The notes: a model not told the origin generated them from the letters alone. A stretch of 64,000 nt of DNA from Cyclaneusma minus (GCA_037179335.1 JAKZHN010000004.1:1426001-1490000); one strand, 5' to 3'. Positions 12,217 to 23,546 are shown, numbered from the stretch's first letter. Made by a program: numbers and translations.

Positions 12217-13641
12217 ATGGATGAATCCACTTTGGCCAAGTCGATGCTGGCCGAATCACTCCACGAGTCTAGGTTCGAGCCCATGATTAGCGAATATGCC
12301 ACTGTCGAGGCCCCCCGCGACCGAACCGAACCCGCCTTCAACATCCTTCGGTCTCGCATCCACGTATCCGTCCGCATGTCTGCCAGGTGCGAGCCCGCCG
12401 CCGTCGAATTCACCACGGATGAATCCACCATCAGCGCGTCCACCACCGACAAGTCAATCCCTGATGACTGTGTCCGCGAATCCACGATCCACCACTCCCT
12501 TCATGAGTCCACAATCCCCGACTCCGTCGAGAACTCCACCACCAACAACTCCACCAAAGATGACGCCACCGCCGACATGTCGACAGCCAGGGATATGTCT
12601 CGTTCTCCGTGTCTCGAGCGCATGAATGGCGAAGATTCTTGCCTCCCCTCCATGGACTCCAAACAAGAACAGAACAAAGAGGCTCTGTTGCGCATGGAGT
12701 TGGAAAGCCTGGGTGGGCGTGCCTCTCATCCTGCAGGTATAGACATCTGGGACGCTCAATTCGATCCTCAATACAAAGAGATCGCAGAGTATTGGTGCCA
12801 AGCTTGTGGCATCAAGGGGTCCGGACATTCTGAACAAGCTCTCTCCGAGCAAGTAGCTCGCTACCGCAAGTGGATTGATGGCCAGCTTGAGGAGCGCCAG
12901 ACACTCAACAATTGGCATGAATACCACGAGAAGCTCAAGTCCATCCTCGCCTTGAATGGGGTCCTCATGCCGGTTAAGGGGTTTAGGGCTAGTCGCCATG
13001 AGCAGAGTCCCTGGGAGTCATGGATGGAATACCTCAGAGGAATCTATCTTTTCAAAGAGAGGTATGAATTGTTAATTGGCCGGTGTATGGCCGAGTACCA
13101 CCGGGCTTGGAATGCCCTCTGCGCGGAAGCAGGAACTAGCACGGGAGGACCTCCCGATGTCCTCTACGAACTCGGGCCCGAGCACACCGCCAGAGAGCGA
13201 GAGCTGTTCATGGATTGCAGCGACAGAGAGCTGTGGAAGGATTTCATCGACAGGCGAGTTATTTACCGCATGGTAAAATCCGATATCAGAGAATCAGAGG
13301 TCCCGTCACGGTGGGTTCTGCAGCAAGCAGATGAGATGCGGAATTCTGCGGATGACGACTAAAGGCCAATCCCAACCATTATCATACAATGTCCTTCTCC
13401 GACACTTGCGCCAATCGAACCGCCACCCTCAGAGATACCTCAGCAAGCTCCGTTTCTCACGCTGTCTCCACTTACCTACAATCGCAGAGAGCGCAACGAG
13501 TCCACCATCGCGGCCCTCACGGCAACATCGGAGTTATTGACCAGGAGAAGAGCTCAGTTACTTGGACAGAACTATGCTCTCGCAGCACCTGTCGCCCTTC
13601 GAGTCGTGGCGTTCTCTCTACCATATCTTGGTCGCCAGTAG
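12217..13641 (+). pseudogene. GGRxSHP family, group A copy 2 (internal TAA)
   Basis: ATG 12217 follows a C/T-rich leader and gives MDESTLAKSMLAES. Residues 1-160 are Ser/Thr/Asp/Glu-rich with five-residue periodicity (DESTI, ESTIH, STIPD). The core begins GGRASHPAGIDIWDAQ at about residue 166, then E-I-A-E-Y-W-C-Q-A-C-G-I-K-G, a W-M-E-Y-L block and E-L-W. TAA at 13360-13362 ends the frame after 381 residues, yet the same frame stays open to TAG 13639-13641 and encodes the family tail (PIPTIIIQCPSP, PPPSEIPQQAPFL, TRRRAQ). In copy 1 the position of the stop is Gln (NEQRMPVPV), so CAA to TAA, a CpA to TpA change, is the simplest explanation. The truncated form retains the whole core and could still act; the role is unknown. 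Confidence 0.75.
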
Positions 13642-14710
13642 GGAACTGGTTTGATGCAATGGAAGTCTGAGGCATGAAGAAAGGTCGCTCTCACCCCTTA
13701 CAACGAATGGAACCGTCTCACATGGAAATATCTCAGCAAGCTCTGTTACCAGCCTTACCTCAGCTCACTTAAAGGTATTCGCCAAACCGCCAGCTTCCTG
13801 GCCGACATCTTGGAAGTTCAGCGCCAGCGTGGCGATTTGAGGAACACCTGCCTCCTTTTTCGCCATGCCCATTCGCCTTGGAGCCAGCAGCAGTCTCAGC
13901 TACAGCCTCAGTAGCAGGCCCAGGAGGAGTTCGTCACTCTGCTGTTATTCTTCCAATCCATGCTCAACATCTCACGCACTTTTTTCTTCAACTGCGCTCG
14001 CCGCAGTCGTGCCGTACAACAAGTCTCTACGTCGCATCTCCTAGTTCTCCTCATTCACTGCTAAGGTGGCCAGCCAAACTGATTGCGCTCGAGCAACATG
14101 CTTGTGAAGCGTGCTCGCTTCCTCTCCAGCTGTCTCTTACGGTGGCTCGTCGCGCAGGTTATGCTTTTTGGATTTCGGCTTTATTCACTCAGACGGCGGA
14201 CCATTCTGGTGATGCCGAGCAAAGTAATTAGACAAATGCAAGGCCTTACTTCTAATACTGTGTTGTGTAATTTGTCCTTGAGAATATATTCGTGATTGTA
14301 AATACATTAAACTGCTCGACGGTCTATATCGAGATGAGAAACGTGGGTCCCCAGGGCCCGAGATATCGAAAATAAGCTAAAAATTATAGCTTACATAATA
14401 ATACTCCATTTCATATCACAGCCTGCGATATTAGGTTCCAAGCATACTGAAAACCATACGCACAGACCGCAGAATTCGCCGCTAAGTGAGGCGAACTGCT
14501 CGCCGCTTATTTGGGCCTTTGTATATATTGCACCTTGAGCCTCCACCAATTCTTTTTCCTCCCAGGAACAACGCCGCGCGCTACAGCTCCAAGTCTGACA
14601 GCGCTCTCTCAACGCAAACCTTGTTACTTCTGCAACTTCTGCGCCGATCTTAGCATCCACTGAACCTTCTGTTTCTCGTTTCTTACTTCATTGCCTTCAA
14701 CACTGCGACC
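13642..14710. other. Intergenic interval with faint tail duplication
   Basis: At 13722-13760 the sequence gaaatatctcagcaagctct partly repeats the tail coding region of copy 2 (gagatacctcagcaagctcc at 13428), so a decayed piece of another copy may lie here. The rest has only short open frames. The 200 bp before 14711 are C/T-rich, typical of a 5' leader. Confidence 0.4.
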
Positions 14711-16021
14711 ATGTCTGGCAAGGTCAAAATCCTCGACAAGGCAGTAATGGGCCTGGACGAGTCAGTTGCCAACGACGCAGTTCACGAGTCCACTGTGGAC
14801 ACGTCCTTCCAGCAAGCTACCAGTCAGGACTTCAGCCTCGACGAGCGCATCACCGATGCGCCTTACGCCAACGAGTGCAATGTCAGCAAGCTTACCACCA
14901 GCGCTGACGAGTCCGACCTCCACCATCCATTCCGCGTGTATCCTGTCTACGAGCTGAGCGCCCATGAACTTAGTACCGACGAGGACTGCACCAGCACCAG
15001 CTACGCGCAGTCTGCTTCCGACGCGTCTGGTACCGACCAGTCCAGCAGTGAGGAGTCAAGAGCCGACAAGCTTAGCAGCCACATGTCTAGCGCTGATCAG
15101 TCCGGCCTTCACGAACCATTTCGCACCTACCCTGTGTACGACGACTTCAGCGCGAATGAACTCAGCGTCGACGCGGACGAGGACTGCTTCAGCATCGGCT
15201 CCGACGAGTCTGGTTCTGATGCGTCTAGTACCGACCAACCCAGCACCGAGGAATCAAGCATCGACGAGCTGGATAGCCACAAGAAGAGCACCCAGGAGCC
15301 CAGCGTCGAAGACTTCTGTATCAACGCCCCCTTCCGCTGGTTTCCTATGTGCGAGATCACCAGCAGCTGCGAACCCACCAGTGACGAAACAGCCACCGAG
15401 CCTTTCCCCGTATTTGCGCAGCTTGAGAGTGAGCGTACCGACCGCACTTCCGACGGTCTCGATGCTCTTGAGCCTGACTCTAGCCAGGGACCAAACAAGG
15501 AGTCAATCCTGCGCGAGGAACTGGAGCGTCTTGGCGGCCGCCCTTCGCACCCACCAGGTACCGATATTTGGGACGCGCGACTGGATCCCAGCTACAAGGA
15601 CGTTGCGGAATACTGGTGCACCAAATGCGAGATCAAGGGCCCTGGCTTCTCTGCAAAGGCACTCGAAGCGGAACTGGATCACTTTGAGGACTGGATTTCA
15701 TACCAGCTCGAGCAGCGCACTCACACATCCAATAAGTGGGCATGGTACCACCACAACGTCACGCAAATTCTGCACTTGAATGGTGTTCTTATGGTCGACG
15801 AATTCCGATTCAATCGAGAAGATCAGAATTCCTTCGAGTCGTGGGTCGAGTACTGCGGATGTCTCTTTCTCCTGAAAGAGAACCGAGAACACTCACTTCG
15901 AGGTTACATGACAGACTTCCGCGCGGCATGGCAGGCACTCGTGGACGCCGGAATTGCCAAGTCAGACGACCATCCCAAGGACATCTGCACCCGTGACTTC
16001 GATGCCGAAGCTCAGCATTGA
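14711..16021 (+). CDS. GGRxSHP family, group A copy 3 (5' part of a chimera)
   Basis: ATG 14711 (gaccATGtctgg) opens a 436-residue frame. Residues 1-245 are acidic and Ser-rich and contain a long internal repeat of about 60 residues: a PFRVYPVYELSAHELS-type block near residues 75-90, a second PFRTYPVYDDFSANELS near 137-153, and a shorter PFRWFPMCEI near 210. The core starts GGRPSHPPGTDIWDAR at about residue 275, followed by DVAEYWCTKCEIKGPGF, a SWVEY block and A-W-Q-A-L-V-D-A-G. The frame ends just after the P-K-D-I-C-T-R-D-F-D segment, where other copies carry on into E-L-W and the Pro-rich tail. The missing end is present one frame over at 16018. The product would lack the tail; the function is unknown. 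Confidence 0.75.
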   Translation: MSGKVKILDKAVMGLDESVANDAVHESTVDTSFQQATSQDFSLDERITDAPYANECNVSKLTTSADESDLHHPFRVYPVYELSAHELSTDEDCTSTSYAQSASDASGTDQSSSEESRADKLSSHMSSADQSGLHEPFRTYPVYDDFSANELSVDADEDCFSIGSDESGSDASSTDQPSTEESSIDELDSHKKSTQEPSVEDFCINAPFRWFPMCEITSSCEPTSDETATEPFPVFAQLESERTDRTSDGLDALEPDSSQGPNKESILREELERLGGRPSHPPGTDIWDARLDPSYKDVAEYWCTKCEIKGPGFSAKALEAELDHFEDWISYQLEQRTHTSNKWAWYHHNVTQILHLNGVLMVDEFRFNREDQNSFESWVEYCGCLFLLKENREHSLRGYMTDFRAAWQALVDAGIAKSDDHPKDICTRDFDAEAQH

Positions 16022-16596
16022 ATCGCAAGGAACAGGATGAGTATCATTGTTGGTTGGAGTTTCTGGCGCAGGTTATTTCTATCTGTTGGAAGAAAGAGGG
16101 GGAGCTTAAGGGGCTGGTGAAGAAGAGGGATAGGGCTTGGACGAAACTTGTTGACGCGGGTGTTATTCAATCCGGCGACACGTACGAAGACGTCTGCATG
16201 CGTAGCTTCGATGAGATGGGTCAGGAGCTGTGGGACCAGTTTCTCGAGCTCCGAAAGCTGGTCCAGGTTTCGGAAACACAGCTGAACTTGTACACGAATC
16301 TGAGAGACTGGATCCACGAGCAGGCGAAGGAGATAGCTCAACCAACGGAATCTGAAGAGGTACAGGTTACGGTGGAGTGTCCTGCTGAGCCTGCTGGCCC
16401 GCCGTTTCTGCCAGAGCAAGGCGAGCTGTTCCTCAAAGCGCCCAAGCCTGCCTACACTGAGAACGCCCGGCGCAAGTCAGTCAATGCAGCTGCGCGGGCG
16501 GTATTGAAGTCGAAGGCACGGCAACAGGGGCTTGTTGGCGCCGAGGCTAAGTCTGCGGTTGACAGCTGGGCGAGATGGGATCGCATTGTGGGCTGA
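16018..16596 (+). pseudogene. GGRxSHP family, out-of-frame 3' part of another copy
   Basis: This 192-codon frame has no good start. It begins again at the N-R-x-x-Q module already present at the end of the preceding frame: CWLEFL aligns with SWVEYC, A-W-T-K-L-V-D-A-G with A-W-Q-A-L-V-D-A-G, and V-C-M-R-S-F-D with I-C-T-R-D-F-D. It then continues to E-L-W-D-Q-F-L-E-L-R-K and a tail with VECPAEPAGPPFL. About 70 codons are therefore present twice, in different frames and clearly diverged. This fits a recombination join between two paralogs rather than a simple indel. Confidence 0.7.
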
Positions 16597-17052
16597 GCTA
16601 CTTTGATTCGCAGCTCCTGCAGCTGTGTCTGGCCTTCTTCCTTCCAAGAAGTGACCAGGATGTGGTGGATTGGATGTGGTGTGTTTGTTTTGCTGGTTAT
16701 GAGACTGGAAAAGGAGAGCGAGCGGGGTAGCAAGCGCGAGTGATAGGTTCCCGTTTGTTGTGATAGCCAATACATTTGAGGGACCTGCTCAGCCATTACT
16801 TCAAGAACATGGGATCGAAAACGTGACATGAATCAGTGAATACAAGATGAAGTAAGCACTCGGGGCATGTACAGTGTGATTAATGACGGGTAGTATTTCA
16901 AGAACACGGGATCGAAAACATGACACGAAGCAGGGAATAGATGAAGTAAGCACTCGGGGTATGGTATGGTACAATAATGTGATTAATGACCAGGTACCTG
17001 TAGTTTACCTGTACATCTGCACCTACGATACAACTGTCGTAATCTCCCCACA
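16597..17052. other. Intergenic interval with tandem duplication
   Basis: Convergent region between copy 3 (plus) and ESF1 (minus). It contains a two-unit tandem repeat, listed separately, and no gene. Confidence 0.5.
16798..16990 (+). repeat. Two-unit tandem repeat of about 95 bp
   Basis: Unit 1 spans 16798-16887 and unit 2 spans 16895-16990. Both carry tcaagaaca.gggatcgaaaa, gatgaagtaagcactcgggg and gtgattaatgac in the same order with small indels. Confidence 0.8.
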
Positions 17053-19342
17053 TTACCTCTTGGTCTTCTTCTTAACAGCATCCACCAAGCTCTTCAAATC
17101 GCTCTGCTCCACACCATCCTCATTCTTCCTCTTCTTGCTCTTCTTCGGGACCTCTTCCTCATCGTCCACAATAGCATTCTTCCGCTTCTTCCTTCCCTCA
17201 TCCAGCAGCTTCTTCATTCCCTCCGTAGCCTTGAACTTCGGATTCGAAGGATCGATTGCGTATTCGTGGCTTTCAAAAATGGCCTTGAAACGAGGATCGG
17301 AGGTGTCCATTTCGAAACCTGTGTGGTAAGTCAGTAAGCCGATCGTGAAGACAAGACCAGGTCTCGGTAATAAAGCTACAGGGAAAGCACAAACCTTCTT
17401 GCAAACCACCCCTCTTAGCCGCCCTCTCCTCCGCCTTCTTCACCAACTTCTTACTCTTCTTCCCCTTCGCCTTCTCCGCCTTCACAATCTCATTAATATC
17501 AAAATGATCCAAATGATCCTCCTCACCGCCATCATCCAACAAGCTCTGCAACTTCGCCCTCTCCTTGGCCTCAGCTTCCGCCTCAGCCTCCTTCTGCTCT
17601 CTTCTCTTCTTTCTCTCCTCCTTCCTCAGCGCCGACTTACTAGTCTTAGCTTTCTTATCGTCACCATCCAGATCAAAGAACGGATCATCGAAACCAAGAT
17701 CTTCCTGCTCTTGCTCAGCAGGCTCGGCTTCTTTGGATTCTTCTGCGACTGCGGCGTCAGGGTCGCGGCCTTCGCGCTTGGCTTTGGCGCGCTCTTTGCG
17801 GCGGGCTTTGCGCTCCTTTTCTTTGCGGATGTAGCCTTCGGCGGTGGTTTCTTCTTTGATGGGCTCGTTTTCGAAAACGCTGCCTTTCTCTTTGGAGGAG
17901 AGACCGGCTGTGAAGGTGATTTCCATGTCGCCTACAGGGCCGGACTTGGATGCTTTGAGAGGCTCGTCTGACAGACCAAGAGCAGCGCGCATCTTTTGTC
18001 TGGCAAGCTCTTTCTTGCTAAGTTTGGGCTTGTCTTCGTCGGCTTCGGCTTTTTCGGCAATTTCTTCATCTTCTTCCTCAGATGAACTGTCGTTTCCGAT
18101 GTAGGCGCGTAGGTCGTTTTCGTTGAGCTCAGACCGACTGCCGCTGAAGGCTTTGTTGATAGCTGCTTTGCGGGAGTTGTCGTCGGCGTCCCAGCTCATT
18201 TTGACTTTGGAGTGGGTGAGGGCTTCGGTCACGAATTCGACGGGCTTGTAATCGGCCGGAACACTGGTGCATTCATCTCTGGGCGTATCGTCAAATTCGG
18301 TGTCATCTGGTACAAATCGTAGGTCGAAGAAGTTTGCTGAGGAAAGATACTCGGTGCCGTCTGTAGCTTCGTAGATCTTCTGGGCGGTGTTCTCGTCAGA
18401 GCAAGTCATGATTGCGTAGTAATAGCGTAGTCGGTCAATCTGGTATTTCCGTAATGCACCACTGTCAACCTCTTGGCCTTCGTCTTCTTGCAGAAGGTCT
18501 TTCTTGATCTGCTCTTCGGCGTCCTCGTCGTCGTCTTCGCCCTCCTCGCCCTCTTCATCGTCTTCATCCTCCTCGTTGTCATCTTCGTCGTCTTCGTCCT
18601 CACTATCCTCCTCTTCGTCGTCGTCGTCATCTTCATCCACCTTCTTGCGGAAGAGTTCTTTGGGCGGTCCCTCGAAATCCTCACGCTCCATACGCTCCTT
18701 TCCAAACTCGCTGGGGTATATGCTGATCTTCTCAATTCTTCCACCGGTAGGCACGAAACTCTGGAAAACGGCCATCAAATCGGTAGACTTGACATTATCC
18801 CAGTCTAGGTTGACAATCGCGATTCTCCTCGTGACTTCGCCCGTCGGCACATCTCCGTGTTCGATCTCGGTCTCGGGGAGTGCTGACTCGTCTTCCACGG
18901 CCGGCTCCTCCTCGTCCTCGTCGTCGCTGTCATCTTCCGACGAAGAGAAGCCACCACCTCTTGCAGGATCATAGGCCTTCTCCGGAGCAGCATCAAGCCT
19001 TGCCAACTCCTTCTCGACCACGTCGTCCTTCTCCACCTCCACCTCCACCTTGTCATCTTCATCCTCGTCTTCATCTTCTTCCTCATACAGCCGTCTCAGC
19101 GCCTCTTTCTTCTTGCCAGCATCCTTGATCTTCCGGCCATACCGATCAACTTTCGCAGCATTCGTGAACTCGTCATCATTGAGCATGCGCGCAAAGCGCT
19201 TGTCGATCTTCGTTCTCGTGTGCTTCTTCGACGGCAATCGGAAACGCGGATCGGTCTGGAAATTCGAGAATCGCTTGTCGGTTGCATTTTCGCCATTGCT
19301 AGCAGCCGCAGCTGAGCCCTTGGGAAGCTTTTGTTTTGGCAT
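17053..19342 (-). CDS. ESF1: Pre-rRNA processing protein ESF1
   Basis: Nucleolar factor for 18S rRNA maturation in the small-subunit processome. Exon 1 is 19342-17395 and exon 2 is 17318-17053, with a 76-nt GTTTGT..ACAG intron; the spliced frame is 737 residues, in the usual range for ESF1. The start MPKQKLPKG and the next block (NFQTDPRFRLPSKK, IDKRFARML) match the conserved ESF1 N-terminus. Then come an acidic stretch, the central domain (RRIAIVNLDWDNVKSTDLMA to RYYYAIMTCSD) split by a long Glu/Asp-rich insert, and further charged, coiled-coil-like Lys/Glu sequence. Exon 2 carries the C-terminal NUC153 motif (DPRFKAIFESHEYAIDPSNP). It is a conserved single-copy housekeeping gene and shows no damage, unlike its neighbours. 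It shares a 384-bp divergent promoter with the epimerase. Confidence 0.93.
17319..17394 (-). other. Intron of ESF1
   Basis: On the minus strand it starts GTTTGTGC and ends CCACACAG, with CTGAC near the 3' end as branch site. Removing it joins LQE to GFEMDTSDPRF in frame and restores the NUC153 domain. Confidence 0.85.
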
Positions 19343-19726
19343 TGTGCGTGTGATTTGGAGGTGAAGAGAAAGTGCGGTGGTTTGAAGCTTTCGTGAATCT
19401 TGGTGGGATTGTCGAAAAGCCGTGCCACAACTTTTTCTGCCCGGCGGTGAAGCAGCAGATGGCTCGTGCACGCTAGTAACTTTAAATGCACTGCACCCGG
19501 CCAAGCACGACCGACAGGGGGTGTGCCGTGACGCACATGTAGGGGGTCGGGTTACACAGAATCCCATGTTGGCTCGGGAAAGTCCCATCTTCCACCCACT
19601 ATCGTGATTGCCACTTTTTTGACATCCACTGCTATAAACAACTCGTGAGGCTTTCTTCTCCTTCTTCTCCATACTCCCTCTCTTCCACACCCACTCTCAA
19701 ACTCATCTTCCCACAATTTCTACACA
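19343..19726. promoter_or_regulatory. Divergent promoter of ESF1 and the epimerase
   Basis: 384 bp separate the two start codons. A TATAAA is at 19633-19638, 89 bp before the epimerase ATG, followed by a C/T-rich leader. No TATA box is visible on the ESF1 side, as expected for a housekeeping gene. Confidence 0.55.
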
Positions 19727-20983
19727 ATGCTGACCGACAGAAAGCGAATTGTCTTCACAGGCGGATCTGGCAAGGTTGGTCGCCATGTGATTCCTTACTT
19801 GCTCCGGAAAGGACACGAGGTTTTGAATCTGGACCTTGTTCCTTTCCCTTTTTCCGATGCCGGTGTCTACACCCTCAAGACCGACTTGACGGATTCTGGT
19901 CAAGTCTTCAATGCCTTGACTAGTCACTTCAACATGGACGGTTATCTGAGTGGTCCTGTTCCTGGACCTCCTGACGTTGTCATCCATGTGAGTGTTCTTG
20001 GCGTCATGGGAAACCACAGCAGCGAAGTACCAAACTTCACAAACATTCAAAGCCGAAAACTCCACACGAGACTTCCTCTTCAAACAGATTGATCTGTTGC
20101 CAAGATCAGTCACATACTGAGCACTTCAACACCTGACTGACCTCCTCCAAGTTCGCAGCATACGCTCGAAACCTCCTCGTCCCCGACAGCGAGCTCTTCC
20201 AAGCCAACGTCCGCAGCACCTACAACGTCATCGAAGCCGCCTCCAAGCTCGGCGTCAAGAAGATCATCATCGCCAGCAGCGAGGCCGTCTACGGCGGCTG
20301 CTTCGCCCAAGGAGAGAACCGAAAGATCGAAGAAGAGGGCGACTACCACTCATTCCCCCTGGAAGAGCATAAAGATGTATGTCACCTTAGATCTCAATCC
20401 CAACATATCCAAGCCTTTCGAAAAGGGGTCGATGCTGATGGTGACTCACGATACAGTGCGATCCAGAAGACACCTACGCTCTCTCCAAGCTCTGCGGTGA
20501 ACAAACAGCACGCACCTTCGCCCGCCGCTTCAAATCCGACATCTACTGTCTTCGAATCGGCAATGTCATCGAGCCGTTCGAGTACGAGCGTGATTTTCCC
20601 GAATACATTGCTAATCCCATGACGCGAAAGCGCAATGCCTGGAGCTACATGGATGCTCGGGATCTTGGCCAGGTACTTGCCATTCTTACCTCTTTCCATT
20701 GTTACCTCTTTACCTCTCTTTGCACACACTCGCATGCTAACAAATGCAACAGATCTGCGACCTCTGCATCAAGAAATCCACCCTGGGCTACCAAGTTTTC
20801 AACGCCACCAACAGCAACATCACAGCCGAGATCCCCACAGATGCATTCCTCGCCCTCTATTGTCCTCTTGTGCCGGTGACGCGCAGGATGGGCAGGTTTG
20901 AGGCGCCGTTGAGTAATAGGAAGATTCGGGAGGTGTTGGGCTTTGAGGATCAGTATGATTGGCGTGCGATCCCAGTGGAATGA
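19727..20983 (+). CDS. NAD-dependent epimerase/dehydratase (extended SDR)
   Basis: Four exons: 19727-19987, 20152-20376, 20457-20672 and 20753-20983. All three introns are phase 0, and the sum is 310 residues, normal for the family. The N-terminus has the Rossmann nucleotide-binding motif (IVFTGGSGKVGRHV, TGxxGxxG) followed by an acidic residue after the second strand (LNLDLVP), favouring NAD. Exon 2 begins with FAAYARNLL and includes IIIASSEAVYGG, the active-site Ser strand. Exon 3 has YALSK, the catalytic Tyr-x-x-x-Lys. The C-terminal half (ARDLGQ, YQVFNATN) forms the substrate site, and the substrate cannot be read from sequence. Probably a cytosolic nucleotide-sugar or uronate-type oxidoreductase. 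No sign of damage. Confidence 0.9.
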
Positions 20984-22079
20984 TAGACGGAAGTCGCTGC
21001 AAGAGGCTGTGGAGGATGGCATTTGATAGCCGCAAGAGGTGATGCTGCTGGTATTGTGATTAGAAGGTATTCTCACATGGGACATCACGGCTTGCGAATA
21101 ACATCGATAAAATGAGGAGACTTGGTGGTTTGAAACTAGTTTACGAAGTGGTAGCTTTAGTTACGGTAGAGAGATGGCGAAGTCCTTGGGGTCTAGAATA
21201 GAGTTCAGAACTCCCCTCAGATTTCTCAATGTCCCAGTCGCCACATGTCACATGGGTGACCTCACATACTCACTTTCCCATGTAAACAAGCATGCACGTA
21301 GATTTGTCACGACCTCACGATGCCTGATGCAATATTAGAATAACAATAAGACTCCATGCAGCTAGGTACCTTTCGAATCATTCCTATCAACGCCCGAGCT
21401 TGCCAACTTCAATGTATCCGAAGAACTCCGTTCTCCAAACAAATTAAAGACTGTTGACATCATGACATGCTCCAACGAGGAAGATCCACCCAACGTGCTG
21501 AAGTACCCAGTATGAAAGAAAGCCAAGTGCGGCCCGAATTTCCAGCCCCTATGCCCCTAGTGCCATACGTTCAAAGAAAGAAACCCAGATCCCACAAACT
21601 CGTACTGCAGATGTGTCCATTTCCACCATATTTTCGTTTCCCAGTAATGCTGAAAGTTTGAGACCGTCCGGGAATTCGAAGAACTGAGTCGTCTGATCCT
21701 TGCGGATGGAGAATTGGGTTGCGCGAAAGATCATGGCTCGCCGAAGATTGTCGACGGATACGAGGAAGGTGTAGAACCAGAAGCATTGTAAAGACTGTAC
21801 TGAACTTCGATATTTATCGTCCCAATCTCCCGTTGACTGCTTGTGCCCATTTCGAAACTCCAAATAACCTTAGCAAAACGTGGGTGGGTATCATAGCCGG
21901 ACCACCAGAAAGAAACTCCAAACAAGGTACCTAGACTGCAACGTTCAAAGTCGAAGAATCATGTCCAGATACCAGAAACCGAAATGCGAAGACCGAAGTA
22001 TGAGACCCAGTTCCTGTGCGGAGGCATGCCTTGTATGTATGTGCTAGCGTGATCGAGTGATATGGTTGGACGTGCTGAG
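20984..22079. other. Intergenic interval
   Basis: Convergent region between the epimerase (plus) and GGRxSHP copy 4 (minus). Only short open frames without ATG-led or family-like sequence. No inverted-repeat element found. Confidence 0.45.
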
Positions 22080-23546
22080 TTAGAGGGCGGCGGCCCAAGC
22101 CAGTTGGGACAGCTCCCGCGTGGAGAGCCTCGGAGCCGTAGAACTCGCAGTCAGAGTCTGATACATTGCTCGCGGCTCAGCACGCCTTCTGGTTACCAGC
22201 TCCGCCGATTTCTTCAATGTCTCCCTTTCCGCTGCATGACGCTGGCTCACAGTGTGGAGAGGCGGGGGAAGCTCCAGGAATGAACCGTTTTGGGGTATCT
22301 CAGAGGGTGGCGGTGACGTCGGCGTGAGTGGCGGAGAGGAGCACTGCAACGTGAGCGCAGGCACTTGCATGGACTCTTGGTCATGTCTCGTGGCGCTCGG
22401 AGTTGGCTCTCCCTCTTCGTCTTGGCCATCGCTCATCTCCTCAGCTTGCTCCAGAGCCCAGCGTAGCAAAATCACCGTTCGCTTGATGCTCGATTTCTTC
22501 TCCTCCAAGGCCTTCGCGATCTCGCGGTATACACTCCACAGCTGTTGGCCCTTGGAATCAAATGTCTCGTTGCAAACATCCTTCGGCTGCTCTCCTTTCT
22601 TAAACATGCCAGCCTCAACGAGAGCGTTCCAAGATGAATGGTAATCAGCAGACAGTTTCTCAAGCACCATTTCCTCTCCCTCTCTGAAAAGGTAGATCCC
22701 ACATAAGTACTCTAGCCACTACATGTATATGGTCTGCTTCTCTCGGTCAACATTGAAGCCGCCGGCATCGATGTCAAGCTCGTTCCAGCGTACAATGTCC
22801 CTGATGTCCTTGTGGTAAATATCCCATCTGCCGCCGGCACGCTCAGCTAGCTGGCATTCAACCCAGAAACGAAAGTCCTTCAGCTGTACGGCAAGCGCTC
22901 TTTCGGATTCACCAGGACCATTGATGCCGCAGAATTCACACCAGTACTCGGCTATTTCTCTGTATTTGGGATCGTACTTGGCTTCCCATATGTCCATGCC
23001 GGAAGGGTGCGAGGCGCGGCCACCGAGACGCTTCAGCTCTCTGCGCAGGACCCATTCGTCCTCGTTGTTCGGTCCAAGGCTGGACTCCGAGGCCTCATGA
23101 TTGTTGTCAAGCCACTCAAAATCCACGAAAGGAGAGATACGCCGAGGGACAGGCTTGTCAACTGTAGACTCGCTGACATTGGAGGCGCCGACGGTAGAGT
23201 CGCGGGTTGTAGGCTCAAGGATCGTCTCGTGGCCCTTGGGCTCCTGGATCTTGGGTTGACTGGTGGCGGGTTCGAGAGTTTCGAGCTCTTGGGAAGTCTC
23301 GTAAAGCATAGGCGGGAGGGTCATCGTCGGTTCGATGATTATGGGCTGGTGGATCACAGGCTTGATGACGATGGGGACGTGGATCGTGGGTTTGATATCC
23401 ATCGACTCGTGGATTGTCGGCTCGAGGATTATGCGCTGATAGATTATGGGCTCAAGAGCTATAGGCTGGAGACTCATGATCCCTTGGAGTGTCTCGTGGG
23501 GTATGCCCTGGTGGAGTATGCGCTGGTGGAGTATACGCTCGTCCAT
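22080..23546 (-). pseudogene. GGRxSHP family, group A copy 4 (internal TAG)
   Basis: The first in-frame ATG is at 23546 (MDERILHQ); the frame is open further upstream to about 23654 without an ATG, so a 5' exon could be missing. The N-terminal 120 residues are unlike the Ser-rich ones of copies 1-3: they are Ile/Pro/Glu/His-rich with a five- or ten-residue period (IKPTIHVPIV, IKPVIHQPII, IEPTMTL). The core has GGRASHPSGMDIWEAK at about residue 175, E-I-A-E-Y-W-C-E-F-C-G-I-N-G-P-G and W-N-E-L. TAG at 22719-22721 interrupts it just before W-L-E-Y-L, at a position that is Ser in other copies. The same frame then runs to 22080 with the rest of the core and the tail (LQCSSPPLTP, PPPSEIP, TRRRAE). 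If the codon was CAG this is CpA to TpA, but TCG to TAG is also possible. Role unknown. Confidence 0.75.

Noticed and set aside
17345..19128. Plus-strand frames of 80-208 codons
   Set aside because: They are antisense shadows of ESF1; the Ser, Leu and Val runs are the complements of its Glu/Asp codons.
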